DNA from: Riptortus pedestris | Taxonomy: Eukaryota > Arthropoda > Insecta > Hemiptera > Alydidae | Direction: 5' to 3' | DNA: 64,000 nt | Assembly (NCBI GenBank): GCA_019009955.1 | Contig: CM032232.1 | Coordinates: 53,197,001 to 53,261,000, forward strand | Shown here: piece after piece, positions 31,673 through 42,649 of the stretch | Position numbering within the stretch: position 1 is the first letter of the stretch | Layout: every line of letters begins with the position of its first letter | Notes under the pieces: generated by a model | What the model saw: the letters and a program-made list of their open reading frames with translations, nothing else | What the model was told of the DNA's origin: nothing | Databases searched by the model: none | Translations under genes and position numbers: made by a program

Positions 31673-31685
<13 letters not shown>
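31368..31685 (-). repeat. Dispersed 320-bp segment, copy 1 (with family A 3' hairpin end)
   Basis: Closely similar to 38362-38700: CAGTGAACATTTTGTTTGTTG, TAACCTTCAGATAAG, CCAACCCATGTGATTCTG-like text, and GAAGTCAATCACGCAGGGGC, a reverse-oriented family A 3' terminus. Both copies end in TGTTGTATTCTATT. Confidence 0.7.
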
Positions 31686-31708
<23 letters not shown>

Positions 31709-31774
31709 ATATATATAGATATAGAACAATTATTGTTGGCAATTAAATTTGAAACCAGTTTTCTTATGTAACAT

Positions 31775-31900
31775 TTTTTAGCAGATTTCCCATAAGGGAA
31801 ATCAGCTATTGAGGTTGTACTCATGACGGAATTTTCGAAATGTTTCTTCAAATGTCCATTGATCCTACCTAGTAGATGACGAAAATGAAGGCCGTTCAAA

Positions 31901-31940
<40 letters not shown>

Positions 31941-32575
31941 GTATATATATGTATATATATATATATATAATATATATATATATACACACCTATCTATATA
32001 TTTGTCTGTTACCGCTCTAGCGGTTGCAATTTTTGTTTGATCGGTACCAAACTCGATATTTAGTTGTTTTCTGTAAAAAGAAAAATCAAGTTCGTTTACG
32101 GCTGAAATCGGACCAGTGGGAGGGGGGGGTTTAGAGGGGAGGATTTTCGAAATATCTCCGTTACTATACGTCGGATCGAAAAATTGTACAGAATCAATCT
32201 TATTGCAAATTAAATTTACTATAAATATTGTTATATACATTTATTCTCTATATTGAATATTAACCGAGATATTTGCATTTTTATGAAGTCTGTGGTCGGG
32301 TATAGTTCGGATTAGATCGGCCATTTCCGCCAGTACTCGGCTCAGGTGGAAGCTTCCTCTAACCTTTGCTGTCGTTTCAAACCTTACCTTACCTTCGTTA
32401 CTTTGTGGACTTTTCGCCGAGAGCTAGTGCAGGCCGTTTTCGTAACTATTCGTCCCTCGTGAATAGGTTTAGAGAGCCCTTACTGCTACTGTTATTAGTA
32501 GGCAGTTTTTCTTTATTGTATAACTTCACATGGAAAATCTGCTTAGTTTACCCAGCCCCTGCGTGACTGACTTTC
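31775..32575 (+). repeat. Family A, longest complete copy
   Basis: 5' end TTTTTTAGCAGATTTCCCAT; (AT)n interrupted tract 31904-31983; palindrome ACCGCTCTAGCGGT; GGACCAGTGGGAGGGGGGG; core to GAGATATTTGCATTTTTATG; a variable region; then GAGCCCTTACT.. and the 3' end ATCTGCTTAGTTTACCCAGC / CCCTGCGTGACTGAC. Good reference for a consensus. Confidence 0.8.
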
Positions 32576-32813
32576 GATCCTATTCAGGATAATGGAGATA
32601 TTTTTATTTTACATTCTCTCTAAACTCATTAGTGAATATATTTTTAAACGGTTGTCAAGTGTACACTTACAATTTATGTAATCATGGTTATTATTATCAA
32701 ATTGTGTTGTCTGTAATCTAAGTTAAGGCATATCTCTGTAGCCTGACTGATATCCTATCAATATTTTGTCTAAGCGCCAAGACATTACGCGCAATTATAA
32801 AAAAGATAATTTT

Positions 32814-33038
32814 CTGGGGTTCAAGTTAGCCATCAAAGTTAAAGGGATGGCTTTAGTATCATTTGGTATACCTAGAGTTGTGAGGTCGATTCTCATCTTC
32901 ATATGAATATGTTTTGTGACGAACTCCTTAAATAAAATCTTAGTCCCACCCTAGCTCTGAACGGATGGTACCCTGCAGATAACACATCCCAGTTAGCCTT
33001 AGGAACACAAAATGGAAGTTAAGAAGTAATAATAAAAA
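32814..33038 (+). repeat. tRNA-derived SINE
   Basis: Full-length: GGGGTTCAAGTTAGCCATC (A-box region), GTGAGGTCGATTCTCATC (B box), CCCACCCTAGCTCTGAACGG, GGAAGTTAAGAAGTAATAAT tail. Confidence 0.75.
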
Positions 33039-33090
33039 AGACATTTGCGCTCTAATTTTGTCTTATGGGCACAATACAATTATTTCAAAC

Positions 33091-33185
33091 AGGAGCTCAG
33101 GTTAGCCACAGGAGTTAAGGTGTTGGTTTTTATAATTTGATAAACTGTGTGTCATGGGTTCGATTCCCTTGTAGGCAACTTAGTT
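33091..33185 (+). repeat. tRNA-derived SINE head only
   Basis: GAGCTCAGGTTAGCCACAGG and GGGTTCGATTCCCTTGTAGG: a well-preserved tRNA-like A and B box. The tRNA-unrelated body is missing. It does not fold into a complete tRNA, so not called as one. Confidence 0.65.
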
Positions 33186-33589
33186 GTTTGTATACTTCTT
33201 TGGGTTGTTGTCACATACATAATACTATTCGTGAAACATGTTTATTAAAACCTCATGATGAGTTAAAATCTTCACTAAAATACCAAAACTACAATTTTTA
33301 ATTATAGTCTGGCATCCCAGTTTCGGTATTTATTATATTCTATATAACATCTATAAATTAAAATGATTGTAATAAATATACTGATCTCACTTAATACACG
33401 CTTATAGGTCAAAGTAGTTCCTTTTAATTTAGTGTTGCTTCCCTCGCACTTTAATGTAAAAACATCTTGCTTATAAAGTAATACGCATGATAAAGTGGAG
33501 AAGCTTACCTAAGCAAATATGGTCGTCAGCTCTTTTATATCAGGGGAAAAATTATCTCGATAGAATACTGCTTGCTTTGAGACCTGCCA

Positions 33590-33960
33590 TTTTAGCAGAG
33601 TTTTCTTCAGGCAAATGAGCTATTGAGGTGTACTCATGACGCGGCTTTTGAAAATTGTCTTCAAATATCCATCGAACCTACCTAGTAGATGACGAAAATG
33701 TAGTCTGTTCAAAATAATATATATATATCGCTACCAAACTCGCTATAAATGTTTCAAGAAAAACTAAGTGGGAGTTCGAAAATTCAAATATCTCCGCTAT
33801 TATACGTCGGATCAAAAAATTGTATAGAACCAATCTTATTGCAAATTGAATGTACTATAAACATTGTTATTTACGTTTATTGTCAATCTTCAATACTAAT
33901 CGCGATATTTGTTTTTTTTAGTCTTTAGCCTATAGTAAACTCCCACTCCTACTCCTGTCA
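33590..33960 (+). repeat. Family A copy, 5' and core
   Basis: TTTTAGCAGAGTTTTCTTCAG, CCTAGTAGATGACGAAAATG, TTATACGTCGGATCAAAAAA, then AGTAAACTCCCACTCCTACTC. The hairpin 3' end is missing. Confidence 0.7.
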
Positions 33961-33964
33961 GAAT

Positions 33965-35400
33965 AGCACCTTATTTGTTATTTTTTTTCACTTGAGTCTT
34001 GTAGAAGAGATCCCGATGCAATTTAAAGATTGGGTTACTTAACTCCAAACTAATCTGTTCATTTTCAAAAGAAATGTAATTTTTGCTGAACTGTTCTCTC
34101 TTCATACCCGTAAAGTGACGTTTGGACAAATATTGACTAATTTATGTTTGCAATGGCTGTGCTACCCATTCCTACTTGAAACAGATATTGCGTGTTTCAT
34201 TTTACGAGTTATTGTCTTATATCGGTTGCATTGTCTGAACATAATATTCCACTTTGTTGAGGCTTTATTTTGCGATAAGTATCATTTGTGTGAGGGGCTA
34301 GCCGAAAGAAGTAAGTAATAGTTTGGAATTTATTCATAACTATAAAATTCCCCTGCTTTTCACCTTTCCATTATTTATTATTATCCATCCGAATAAGTCC
34401 ATTATTCACCAATATTGGGTCGCTTAATAACTCTTAGTAACTTTGATGCGGCATCGACTCATGTGTGAAATATTTAGTGCAAAACTAATTTATCGAGATG
34501 TGTTTTTTCCCTCGTCCTTCAGCCGGTATCCGAATGAAGTGCAAATTTGTGGACACTATCATGAGCTTAACTTGTTAGCATTCGAGTTACAGAATCGACG
34601 TATACAACAATTTTCAACAAGATTAGTTAAATAATAATGTATCATTATATTCACCCTCGAAATATGAACAACAAGGTGACGCAAAGTTCTATGAGACGAC
34701 CAAAAAGTCTATATTTTTAAATTCATAAATTAAATTATTGTTTTCATCCAGAAAATATATTCTTAAGTAACAAACGGATAAAAAGCCACATTTCATGAAG
34801 CTGTATATGAAGTCTAAAACTATACGAAAATTATTGGCGACAAATTCAAATAGAATTTCAGACAAATCCTAGAGTTTAAGAGTTATTTTAATAACCTTTG
34901 TGTTTATAGATACAGTACAAGCCTGCGTCTCAGTGGGGTTTTCCTATTTCTGTGATCATGAATCAAGATATTAAAGTATGTGATGTTCGCATGTGAGTCA
35001 TGTTTTAGTTAAGTAGATCGTCCAGATATTGGATCTGCCTTTTTAATGATTAATTTCATGATGACTAATTTGAATCTGATGAATGATTGCAAACTTTATG
35101 TGTCAAAATACACCTTGACTACGCCTTTCTCTATAATACGTTGTTGTGATGGTGGTAATTTGATATCTAGGATGAAAATTGCTTTCTAAGTCAATACTTC
35201 ATCAGCATATTCTGCTACAGTCATGATAACCTAACCAGAAATGCCGATGCTGGAAATATTCATTGTAAAGGTCTGACACTGTGAGTTTTTATCACAAACC
35301 ATCTTTATATTTGCTGAACTCTTTCCTGATAATGGTATATTGCGGATTTATGATTTTCTAACCATAAAACTAGAGAGAGAATGGTAAAATGGAAATGTAA
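33965..35400. other. AT-rich stretch without recognised features
   Basis: Two frames of 63-67 codons occur (34115-34318 and 34443-34634), but neither shows family resemblance, flanking splice signals or codon bias that I can judge. I see no repeat copies here. Confidence 0.4.
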
Positions 35401-35404
35401 ATCC

Positions 35405-35455
35405 AAAAAGAAGTCTGCCACGCAGGTGCTCCGTAAACTAAGCAGATTTCCCACG
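35405..35455 (-). repeat. Family A 3' hairpin terminus alone
   Basis: GTCTGCCACGCAGGTGCTCC then GTAAACTAAGCAGATTTCCC: a minus-oriented end abutting an A-run. The rest of the copy is not recognisable. Confidence 0.6.
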
Positions 35456-35919
35456 CACTAGACTATGTAACGCTGATCTCATTTCACTATATAGTCTCTA
35501 TTTCTTCCACTGTAAGAAGCCTAACTATTAATATCTTAGGCCTAGGAATTAAAATCTTACCTGGCCTGAGAAGTTTAGTTATTTCCATGACTTAGAGCGT
35601 TTGTCTTCCATGTTGGATTCTGTGCTAAGTAATTTAGACATCGTGACGAAACGAAGGCATAACAGCGACCATAGATGAAGAGCTAATTTGCTCTTCTTTA
35701 CTTTCTAACCGCATTTGAGGTCATTCCTGTGTGTCTCTCGTTTATCTTCTTGACAATAAATGTAACCTGCCAATGGTCTGGCATGAAATCAAATATGTTC
35801 AAATTGACGGTAAACTAGATGGTTGTTCTTGCAGATCGAGACGTTTTGGCAAAGAAGATGGTTAATTTAAAAAATTGAACAACGAGAGATGTGATATCAA
35901 CAAAAGTTGCTAGTCTTCT

Positions 35920-36680
35920 TTGAGCAGATTTCCCTTAAGGGAATATAGCTTTGAGGTGGTTCAAATGACGCCATGTTCTAAATATGTCTACAAATACCCA
36001 TCGGTACTGCCAAGACGAAAATGAGGCAGTCCGATGTTTGGTCGTTTTCAAACTCGATTAATTGTTCAGTGTAAAGCAATGCCAGTTCGTCAATGACTGA
36101 AATGCGACCAGTTGTAAGGGGGAATTTCGAAAATTCGAAATTTCTCCGTTATTATACATGGCTCGAAAAGAAGAATAGAACCAGTCTTATTCCACATTTA
36201 ATGATCTATAAATGTTGTATTTTATGTTGTTGTTTTTTTTATTTTGAATATTAACCGAGCTATTTGTAATTTTTTGTTTTTAGCTTTCAGTAAACGTCCA
36301 CTTTAACAATAAGAGAATATGTCATGTGACGTTATTGCATGCTTAAATATCAAATATTGTTTTCGAATGATCATTACTATGCACATTTAATGACCTGGGG
36401 CTCAGGTTAGCCATGTGAGTTAAAGCGTTAACCTTTATCTCACATGGCAAACCTAGAGTGACGAGTTCGATTCTCGCCTGAGCAAAGGAAATTATTTAGT
36501 GACGAAATTCATTAAATAACATCCTAAAATCCCACCCTGGCTAGAAAAGGGTGGTAGGTAACCTGTATATAACCCGTCCCAATTAGCCTGAGTTGCAAAA
36601 AGTGGACGTTAATAAATAATAATAATAATTTAATGACCTATAAATGATGTTATTTACATTTTTCTCTATCTCCTTATGTC
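35920..36680 (+). repeat. Family A copy hosting a SINE
   Basis: 5' end GAGCAGATTTCCCTTAAGGG at 35923, core to GAGCTATTTGTAATTTTTTG, AGTAAACGTCCAC, then interrupted by the SINE at 36397-36627. The copy resumes TATAAATGATGTTATTTAC. Confidence 0.65.
36397..36627 (+). repeat. Intact tRNA-derived SINE with 12-bp target-site duplication (type copy)
   Basis: 231 bp: GGGGCTCAGGTTAGCCATGT (A box region), GAGTTCGATTCTCGCCTGAG (B box about 36463-36473), body CCCACCCTGGCTAGAAAAGG, and tail GGACGTTAATAAATAATAAT. Flanked by identical ATTTAATGACCT at 36385-36396 and 36628-36639. The best preserved of about ten copies in the window, giving the family's boundaries. Would be transcribed by RNA polymerase III if active and mobilised by a LINE. 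Confidence 0.88.
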
Positions 36681-36874
36681 ATCAATTAAGATTTTACGTT
36701 CTTAACTCAAAAATGTTTATTTTTGTCTATACCATGCTTGATATTTAACCGTTTCATCAGCACTAGAGTACTATAGTCGGCTCAAATTGAGGGATAGGGG
36801 AGCGGGGACTTTGAGGGGCGAGCGAATTCGAAAATTCGAAATATCTTCGTTGTTAAGAGTCGTATCAAAAAAAC

Positions 36875-37345
36875 GCCCGTCACGCAGGGGCTGCGTAAAC
36901 TAAGTAGATTTACCACGTAAGTTTTACAATAGAGAAATTTCACGAGAGCCGAACAGTTACGGAGACGGCCGAACTAACTTTTGACGGAAACTCACGACTA
37001 GTACCGAAGTTAAACGATCTCATCTCGTCCGTAACCACACACAATTAATAAACATGCAAATATCTCGGTTAATATTCAAGATAGAAAATAAATGTATTTA
37101 ACAATATTTATGGTAAATTTAATTTTCAATAAGATTGATTTTATACAATTTTTCGATCCGACATATAGTAACGGAAATATTTCGAATTTTCTAAAATCCT
37201 CCCCTCTAACCTCCCCCCCCCTCCACTGGTCCGATTTCAGCCATTAACACACTTTAACTCTTTATTTTTACATAAAACGTTTAAATATCGAGTTTGGTAA
37301 CGTTCAAGCAAAAATTGCGACCACTAGAGCGTTAACAGACATATA
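36875..37345 (-). repeat. Family A copy, minus orientation
   Basis: Starts after an A-run with CCCGTCACGCAGGGGCTGCG TAAACTAAG, then CAATAGAGAAATTTCACGAG, core AATAAGATTGATTTTATAC and CGATCCGAC, GACCACTAGAGCG, into (AT)n at 37339. It meets a plus-oriented copy on the other side of the (AT)n. Confidence 0.75.
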
Positions 37346-37351
37346 TATATA

Positions 37352-37405
<54 letters not shown>

Positions 37406-37414
37406 TACATATAC

Positions 37415-37935
37415 TCGATGTTTTATGTAAAAAGAAAGATCAAGTTCGTTAACTCAAGGGTTTAGAGGGGAGGATTTTCGAAAATTCGAAATATCTCCGT
37501 TACCATAGGTTGGATCGAAAAATTGTATAGAACCAATCTTATTGCAAATTAAATGTACTATAAATATTGTCATATACATTTATTGAAGAGACCTTTATTA
37601 TATGAGAAACATGCAAATATGTCCTGGTGACCCCCCCCCCCCCGACTTAAGGTTTTGGACTACTAAAATTTGATTGATTGAGATAACAATTTTTCTGACT
37701 CATTATTAATTACAGTACTAGATATAGTAAATAGTTCTCAATAAAATTAATGTTATATTCTGATATATTTCAGTAATTGTCGGCAGGTTATTGAAATTGG
37801 ATGAAACATTTCTTAATTCCGTTTGTATTTATTCACGGTGGTGTTGTGTTACCAGTATGTAGATTTATCTATTACTAAACTTCACGATGGAAATCTGCTT
37901 AGTTTACGCAGCCCCTGCGTGACGGACTTTTTAAT
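37415..37935 (+). repeat. Family A, long subfamily copy (internal deletion)
   Basis: GTTTTATGTAAAAAGAAAGATC, core, then the long-subfamily 3' half (poly-C at 37631, GGACTACTAAAATTTGATTG, TTCACGGTGGTGTTG) and an excellent terminus GGAAATCTGCTTAGTTTACG / CAGCCCCTGCGTGACGGAC plus T-run. Confidence 0.75.
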
Positions 37936-38214
37936 TCATCACAAGCGATGGTTTCCTCACCAAGGGTATAAGAAGAAACTCGCCAAAAAGAAATGCCTTT
38001 TAAATGAGTGTAAATAAGTGTATTGTCATGATAGAATAATTCCATTGAGCGCCATTAAATGCTTTGTAGAATACTAATGGGCGAATTTGCTAAATAAGCA
38101 AAAATTAGAATTCAATGCAAGTTTTATCATTGTAATGTGAAGGCTCTGCGTCCCCTTCCTCCAGCAATGACAACTCTTACGCTGGAATGAAATAATGATT
38201 TTTGCCGAAGTAGG

Positions 38215-38365
38215 TTTTAGCAGATTTCCTTTAAGGGAAATCAGCTACTGAGGTCGTCAAAGCTTATTTTATTCCTTTCAGTCCCCAATTCTCTTTTAAT
38301 CCCCACTTCTATTCACGGAATCTATCTGCTTAGTTTACGCACCGTCTGCGTGACGAACTTTTTTT
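38215..38365 (+). repeat. Family A miniature copy (both ends, little core)
   Basis: GTTTTAGCAGATTTCCTTTAAG and AAATCAGCTACTGAGGTCGT are followed only about 80 bp later by a 3' terminus ATCTGCTTAGTTTACGCACC GTCTGCGTGACGAAC and T-run. An internally deleted derivative of about 150 bp. Confidence 0.65.
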
Positions 38366-38700
38366 GACACAACTTGTTCTTCCATTTCCAGTGAACAGTT
38401 TGTTTGTTGACAGACTTATTACAATCTTTAATCTCACCCTATCCAAAAAAAGAGTAATAACCTTCAGATAACCCGTCGTGATAAGTCTTTCCAGCATAAG
38501 GCGGACATAAATTTATCTATATACTGTTGTTATGGTTCCCAACCCATGTGATTCTGTTCCTCCTAAGCCGAGAAGTCAATCACGCTGGGGCTTCGTAAAC
38601 TATGCACTTTTCAGACCTGCTAGGATGATTCACTTGCGATCATATATCACCATATATTTTCTTTCTTCTGTTGTATTCTATTTATGTCAATTTTATACAT
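38362..38700 (-). repeat. Dispersed 320-bp segment, copy 2
   Basis: Paralogue of 31368-31685, including TTTGTTGACAGACTTATTAC, ACCTTCAGATAACCCGTCG, CCAACCCATGTGATTCTG and the minus-oriented terminus GAAGTCAATCACGCTGGGGC. Confidence 0.7.
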
Positions 38701-38713
38701 ACATACATATCTA

Positions 38714-39521
38714 TTCTTATATATATAAAATTGTAACCTCTGTCTGTACATTGATTTTTTTCTCGAAATTTCACGATAACTTTTCGTTTCACATGTCATA
38801 GACACCATATCTGCATTTTGTTTCTTTCGTGTATGTTTGTTTGTTTGTTTGTTACCTTTTCACGCATAAACGGCTGAACCGAATTTTATGAAACTTGGTA
38901 TGTATATTACTACTAACCCAACTTAGACTTTAGGCTATATTAATTTTCTCTGAGACGAACAGGAGTGGGGGTTATAAGGGAAATTAAAAATATCGATATT
39001 TCGTTTTCTATTGGTTTTTCGGCAAATATGCACATAACAAAAGTTGTTTATTTTGTTATTTAGAGTAACTTTTGTTATATACACTTTTGTCGTATACCGA
39101 AGTTTAAATGCGTTATACGCTAAAAATTATAGCGGGAGTCAACAATATTATTTGCCAAAAAAGACTCAACCGAACTAAATAAAACTCGGTATGTGTATTA
39201 GCAGTGAGGCCTTCATTATAATAAGCCATACCAATATTTCTATGTACGGGCAGGAGTGGGGGTTATAAGGGAAGCCTGAAATTAAAAATAGCGATATTTC
39301 GTTTCCTATTGGTTTTTCCGCAAATAAAAACATAACAAAATTTGTTTATTTTGTTATTTGGAGTAACTTTTGTTATATACACTTTTGTCGTATACCTAAG
39401 TATAAATGAGTTATACGTTAAAACTTTAGCGGGCACTAACGGATGAACCGAACTTAACAAAACCCGGTATGTCATTTAGCATTAATTCTTCCATGATTAT
39501 AAGTTATATTAAAATTTTTAG
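38714..39521 (+). mobile_element. Non-autonomous Helitron, copy 2 (3'-truncated)
   Basis: The left end reads TCTTATATATATAAAATTGT, with the TC start expected of Helitrons. Two internal repeat units (GGAGTGGGGGTTATAAGG near 38963 and 39249). The homology to copies 1 and 3 stops at AAATTTTTAGGA (39521), where family A core begins abruptly, so the hairpin and CTAG end are missing. Confidence 0.7.
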
Positions 39522-39800
39522 GACTATACGTCGGATCAAAAGATTGTACAGAATTAATCTTATTGCAAATTAAATTTACTATAAATATTGTTATATACAG
39601 TTATTCCCTATCTTGAATATTAACCGAGATATTTGCATTTTTATGAAATTTGGGCCGATACCGGATTATTGAATTTCCCGCGAAAAGCTAGTTCGACCCT
39701 TTGCGTAACCGTCCGGCTCTCCTATGGAGATTTCTCTATTTTATAACTTTACGTGGGAAATCTGCTTAGTTTACGCAGCCCCTGCGTGACGGACTTTTTT
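39522..39800 (+). repeat. Family A 3' half
   Basis: CTATACGTCGGATCAAAAGA to GAGATATTTGCATTTTTATG, then TTTCTCTATTTTATAACTTT, ACGTGGGAAATCTGCTTAGT and the hairpin with GACGGACTTTTTTG. 5' half replaced by the Helitron. Confidence 0.75.
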
Positions 39801-40319
39801 GTTTTAAAACGTAGTGTATACAATACTTTCATCTTAACTTGTTTTTCAGTAGTTTTCCTCTTATTTCTGAGCCTGATTTATGGTTAAGAGATATAACATC
39901 TTGAATTTTTCATTTTAAAAACCTTATCATCTACAAAGTCTCTTAAAGATTAATGTTAAAATTGAGGATTAATCATACTCTATCATAATAAGTCAGAACT
40001 GATGTATTTTTATTTTTTAAATATGAAGTGCGTTTTTTTTTTTTTGTTTAAATCATTTAGTTTTTTTGTTGAAATAGTCACGTAATGGCAGCTACTTTCC
40101 CTTCTAGGATATATGTATGTAGTTGTACTCAAGACGTAATGTCTTCAAAAGTCTTTCGATATCCATGGGACCAATAGGAGTGGGAGTTTAGAGAATGGGT
40201 AAATTGTACAATCTGAAATATCACCGTAATTATGAGTAGATTAGAAAAAGTTTACTACTGTTTTTCTCAGCCTGATTATCGGATGACTAGAAATATGTGT
40301 TTCTAAAAAAAAAAAAGAA

Positions 40320-40690
40320 AAAAGCCCGTCACGCAGGGGCTGCGTAAACTAAGCAGATTTCCCACGTGAAGTTTTACAATAGAGAAATCTGCCTAATAAT
40401 AACAGTAGTAGTAAGGAATCTCTAAATCTATTCACGAGGTATGAACAGTTACGGAAACGGCCCCGCTAGCTCTCTGCGGAAAGTCCCGAACATAGCCGAC
40501 TCTTGCCGACCTCAAACACAATACAAATGCAAATATGTCGGTTAATATTCAAGATACAGAATAAATGTATAGAACAAGATTTATAGTAAATTTAATTTGC
40601 GCAATAAGATTGATTCTATACAATTTTTCAATCCGAAGCATAATAACGGAGATGTTTCGAATTTTCAAAAATCCCCCCTCTAAAAAATTC
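40320..40690 (-). repeat. Family A copy, minus orientation
   Basis: Starts after A-run: GCCCGTCACGCAGGGGCTGC GTAAACTAAGC, CCCACGTGAAGTTTTACAAT, AATAACAGTAGTAGTAAGG, core, ending CCCCCCTCTAAA where a plus-oriented copy begins. Confidence 0.75.
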
Positions 40691-40741
40691 TTCAAATGTC
40701 CATCAATCCTACCCAGGAGATGACGAAAATGAGGTCCGTTC

Positions 40742-40813
<72 letters not shown>

Positions 40814-41290
40814 GTTAGCGGTCGCAATTTTTGTTTGATCGTTACCAAAGTTCACATTTAATCGTTTTATGTAAAAAAAAAATCCAGGTTCGTTAATGGC
40901 TGAAATCGGACCTGTGGGAGGGGGGTTTAGAGGGGGGACTGTTGAAAATTCGAAATATATCCGTTATTATGCGTCGGATCTAAAAATTGTATAGGATCAA
41001 TCTTATTGCACATTAAAATTACTATAAATATTGTTCTATACATTTTTTCTGTATCTTGAATATTAACCGACATATTTGCATTTGTATTGTGTTTGAGGTC
41101 GGCAATAGTCGGCTATGTTCGGGACTTTCCGCAGAGAGCTAGTGCGGCCGTTTCCGTAACTGTTCGTCCCTCGTGAATAGGTTTAGAGGACCCTTACTAC
41201 TACTGTTATTAGTAGGCAGTTTTTCTCTATTGTAAAACTTCACGTGGGAAATCTGCTTAGTTTACGCAGCCCCTGCTTGACGGACTTTTT
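40680..41290 (+). repeat. Family A copy, plus orientation
   Basis: CTTCAAATGTCCATCAATCC, (AT)n 40748-40810, CGGACCTGTGGGAGGGGGG, core, GTTCGTCCCTCGTGAATAGG, ACTACTACTGTTATTAGTAG, ACGTGGGAAATCTGCTTAGT and the terminus CAGCCCCTGCTTGACGGAC with T-run. Together with the preceding copy it forms an inverted pair. Confidence 0.78.
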
Positions 41291-41299
41291 TTCAATTCG

Positions 41300-41815
41300 G
41301 CTCACAGTAAGCGACATCCCCCTCACACTAGGCCGATTTTAGACATTACCTAATATAATCTTGAACTTTCCATGAAACGGGCAAATGCCGGCTTATTGCC
41401 AATGTTACATGAGTTTATAGGTTTTTACTGAAGGCAAATATCTTGGTTAATATTGAAGATATTGAAAACATGTATGTAAGAACATTTGGAGGAAATTAAA
41501 TTTCTTATAAGATAAGGTTCTTAGATGCTTTCCACCCAACCTATAATAACAGAGATATTTCGAATTTATGAAATTTCCCACAAGTCAGATTACAGCCATT
41601 AACGAACTTCATCTTCAGTTTCATATAAAACGTTTTAATAACGTTTGGGATAACGGCCAACATTTGAAGAAATTCTTCAAAAATCGCTTCGTGGATACAA
41701 CCTGAATACATGGGGTCATAAGCAAATGGAGAATAGATGGTAGCAGCACACGAGTGTCGTTCCCAGAACGTGGGAAATCTGCTAAGTTTACACAGCCCTT
41801 GCGTGTTGGGCTTTT
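41300..41815 (-). repeat. Family A diverged copy with plus-oriented 3' end
   Basis: Old core remnants (AAGGCAAATATCTTGGTTAAT, AGCCATTAACGAAC) and a plus-oriented terminus GTGGGAAATCTGCTAAGTTT, ACACAGCCCTTGCGTGTTGG. The 94-codon frame at 41541-41825 is repeat-derived. Confidence 0.55.
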
Positions 41816-42046
41816 TTTTCTTCATATTATTGTTTGTGTAGCTTGAAGGGATCGCCCCCGGGTAGGCTTTATCAATTGTTATCCTCTAGATAAGGATAGC
41901 ATCCTGGCGTAACCTCTGTCACTCATTCATATTACCATCTGCTCATATTTCATCCATACTACATCTGTAAGTAATTAACATTTGTTAAATAAAAAAACTG
42001 GCTTACTTAATATCATAAGTATTGGGTGGAGCAGAAGAATAGTTAT

Positions 42047-42173
42047 TTATTATACAAGTGACGAAAGTAGATCATTTTACAACTCGAGTGAAACGTTTAC
42101 CCACACGAGCGAAGCGAGTGTGGTAATTTCACGAGAGTTGTAAATTCTACTTTCGTCACGAGTGTAATATTAA
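42047..42173. mobile_element. 127-bp foldback element
   Basis: Left arm TTATTATACAAGTGACGAAA..TACAACTCGAGTGAAACG..CCACACGAGCG mirrors the right arm CGAGTGTGG..TTTCACGAGAGTTGTAAA..TTTCGTCACGAGTGTAATATTAA. The arms of about 55 bp meet around GAGCGAAGCGA. It would form a long cruciform. No coding. Superfamily not assigned. Confidence 0.7.
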
Positions 42174-42549
42174 ATTTTTTCTGTAATCGTGTAATACATG
42201 ATCAGATCTAACCAGAATATGAACAAAATTAGGATGTTGTGAAGATTATGGTATGTTGTTGGTAAGTTATAAGCATGGTTGTGAAAGGTTATAAGCGTAG
42301 TTATAAAACAACTAGTGATGATTGTGAAGTAGTGCAGTTATAAACAAGTGCAGGTTATAAACAAGGAAGGTAATTATTATTATATTTAAATTTTAAAATA
42401 TATTGATTATTTCCACCAATAATTCATTCACATTTCAATTTATTTTGTTAAAATAAATTCTTACAATGTTAAGAAACATTTAAAAGCATTTAATTTCCAA
42501 CTTCAAGTTATTTTTTAATTTATACTTATTACTAATTAAGAAGGCAATT

Positions 42550-42578
42550 CACTTTCTTCACTTGTGAAGAAAGTGATT
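42550..42578. repeat. Short palindrome next to the foldback element
   Basis: TCACTTTCTTCACTTGTGAA-GAAAGTGA, nearly perfect, followed by two more CTTTCTTCACT repeats to 42620. Possibly the far edge of the same mobile element. Confidence 0.5.
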
Positions 42579-42649
42579 ACTTTCTTCACTCTATTGCAAA
42601 ATGTTTCACTTTCTTCACTCATTTCAGTTTAGTAATGTTACCATTATTC

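Noticed and set aside
31633..32240. Frames rich in Tyr-Ile repeats
   Set aside because: They read through (AT)n and family A repeat sequence. The non-repetitive parts recur in other family A copies.
33091..33185. Possible tRNA gene
   Set aside because: A and B boxes are present, but the acceptor stem does not pair and the same head recurs in the SINEs.
34115..34634. Two plus-strand frames of 63-67 codons
   Set aside because: No motif, splice context or repeat link. Consistent with chance.
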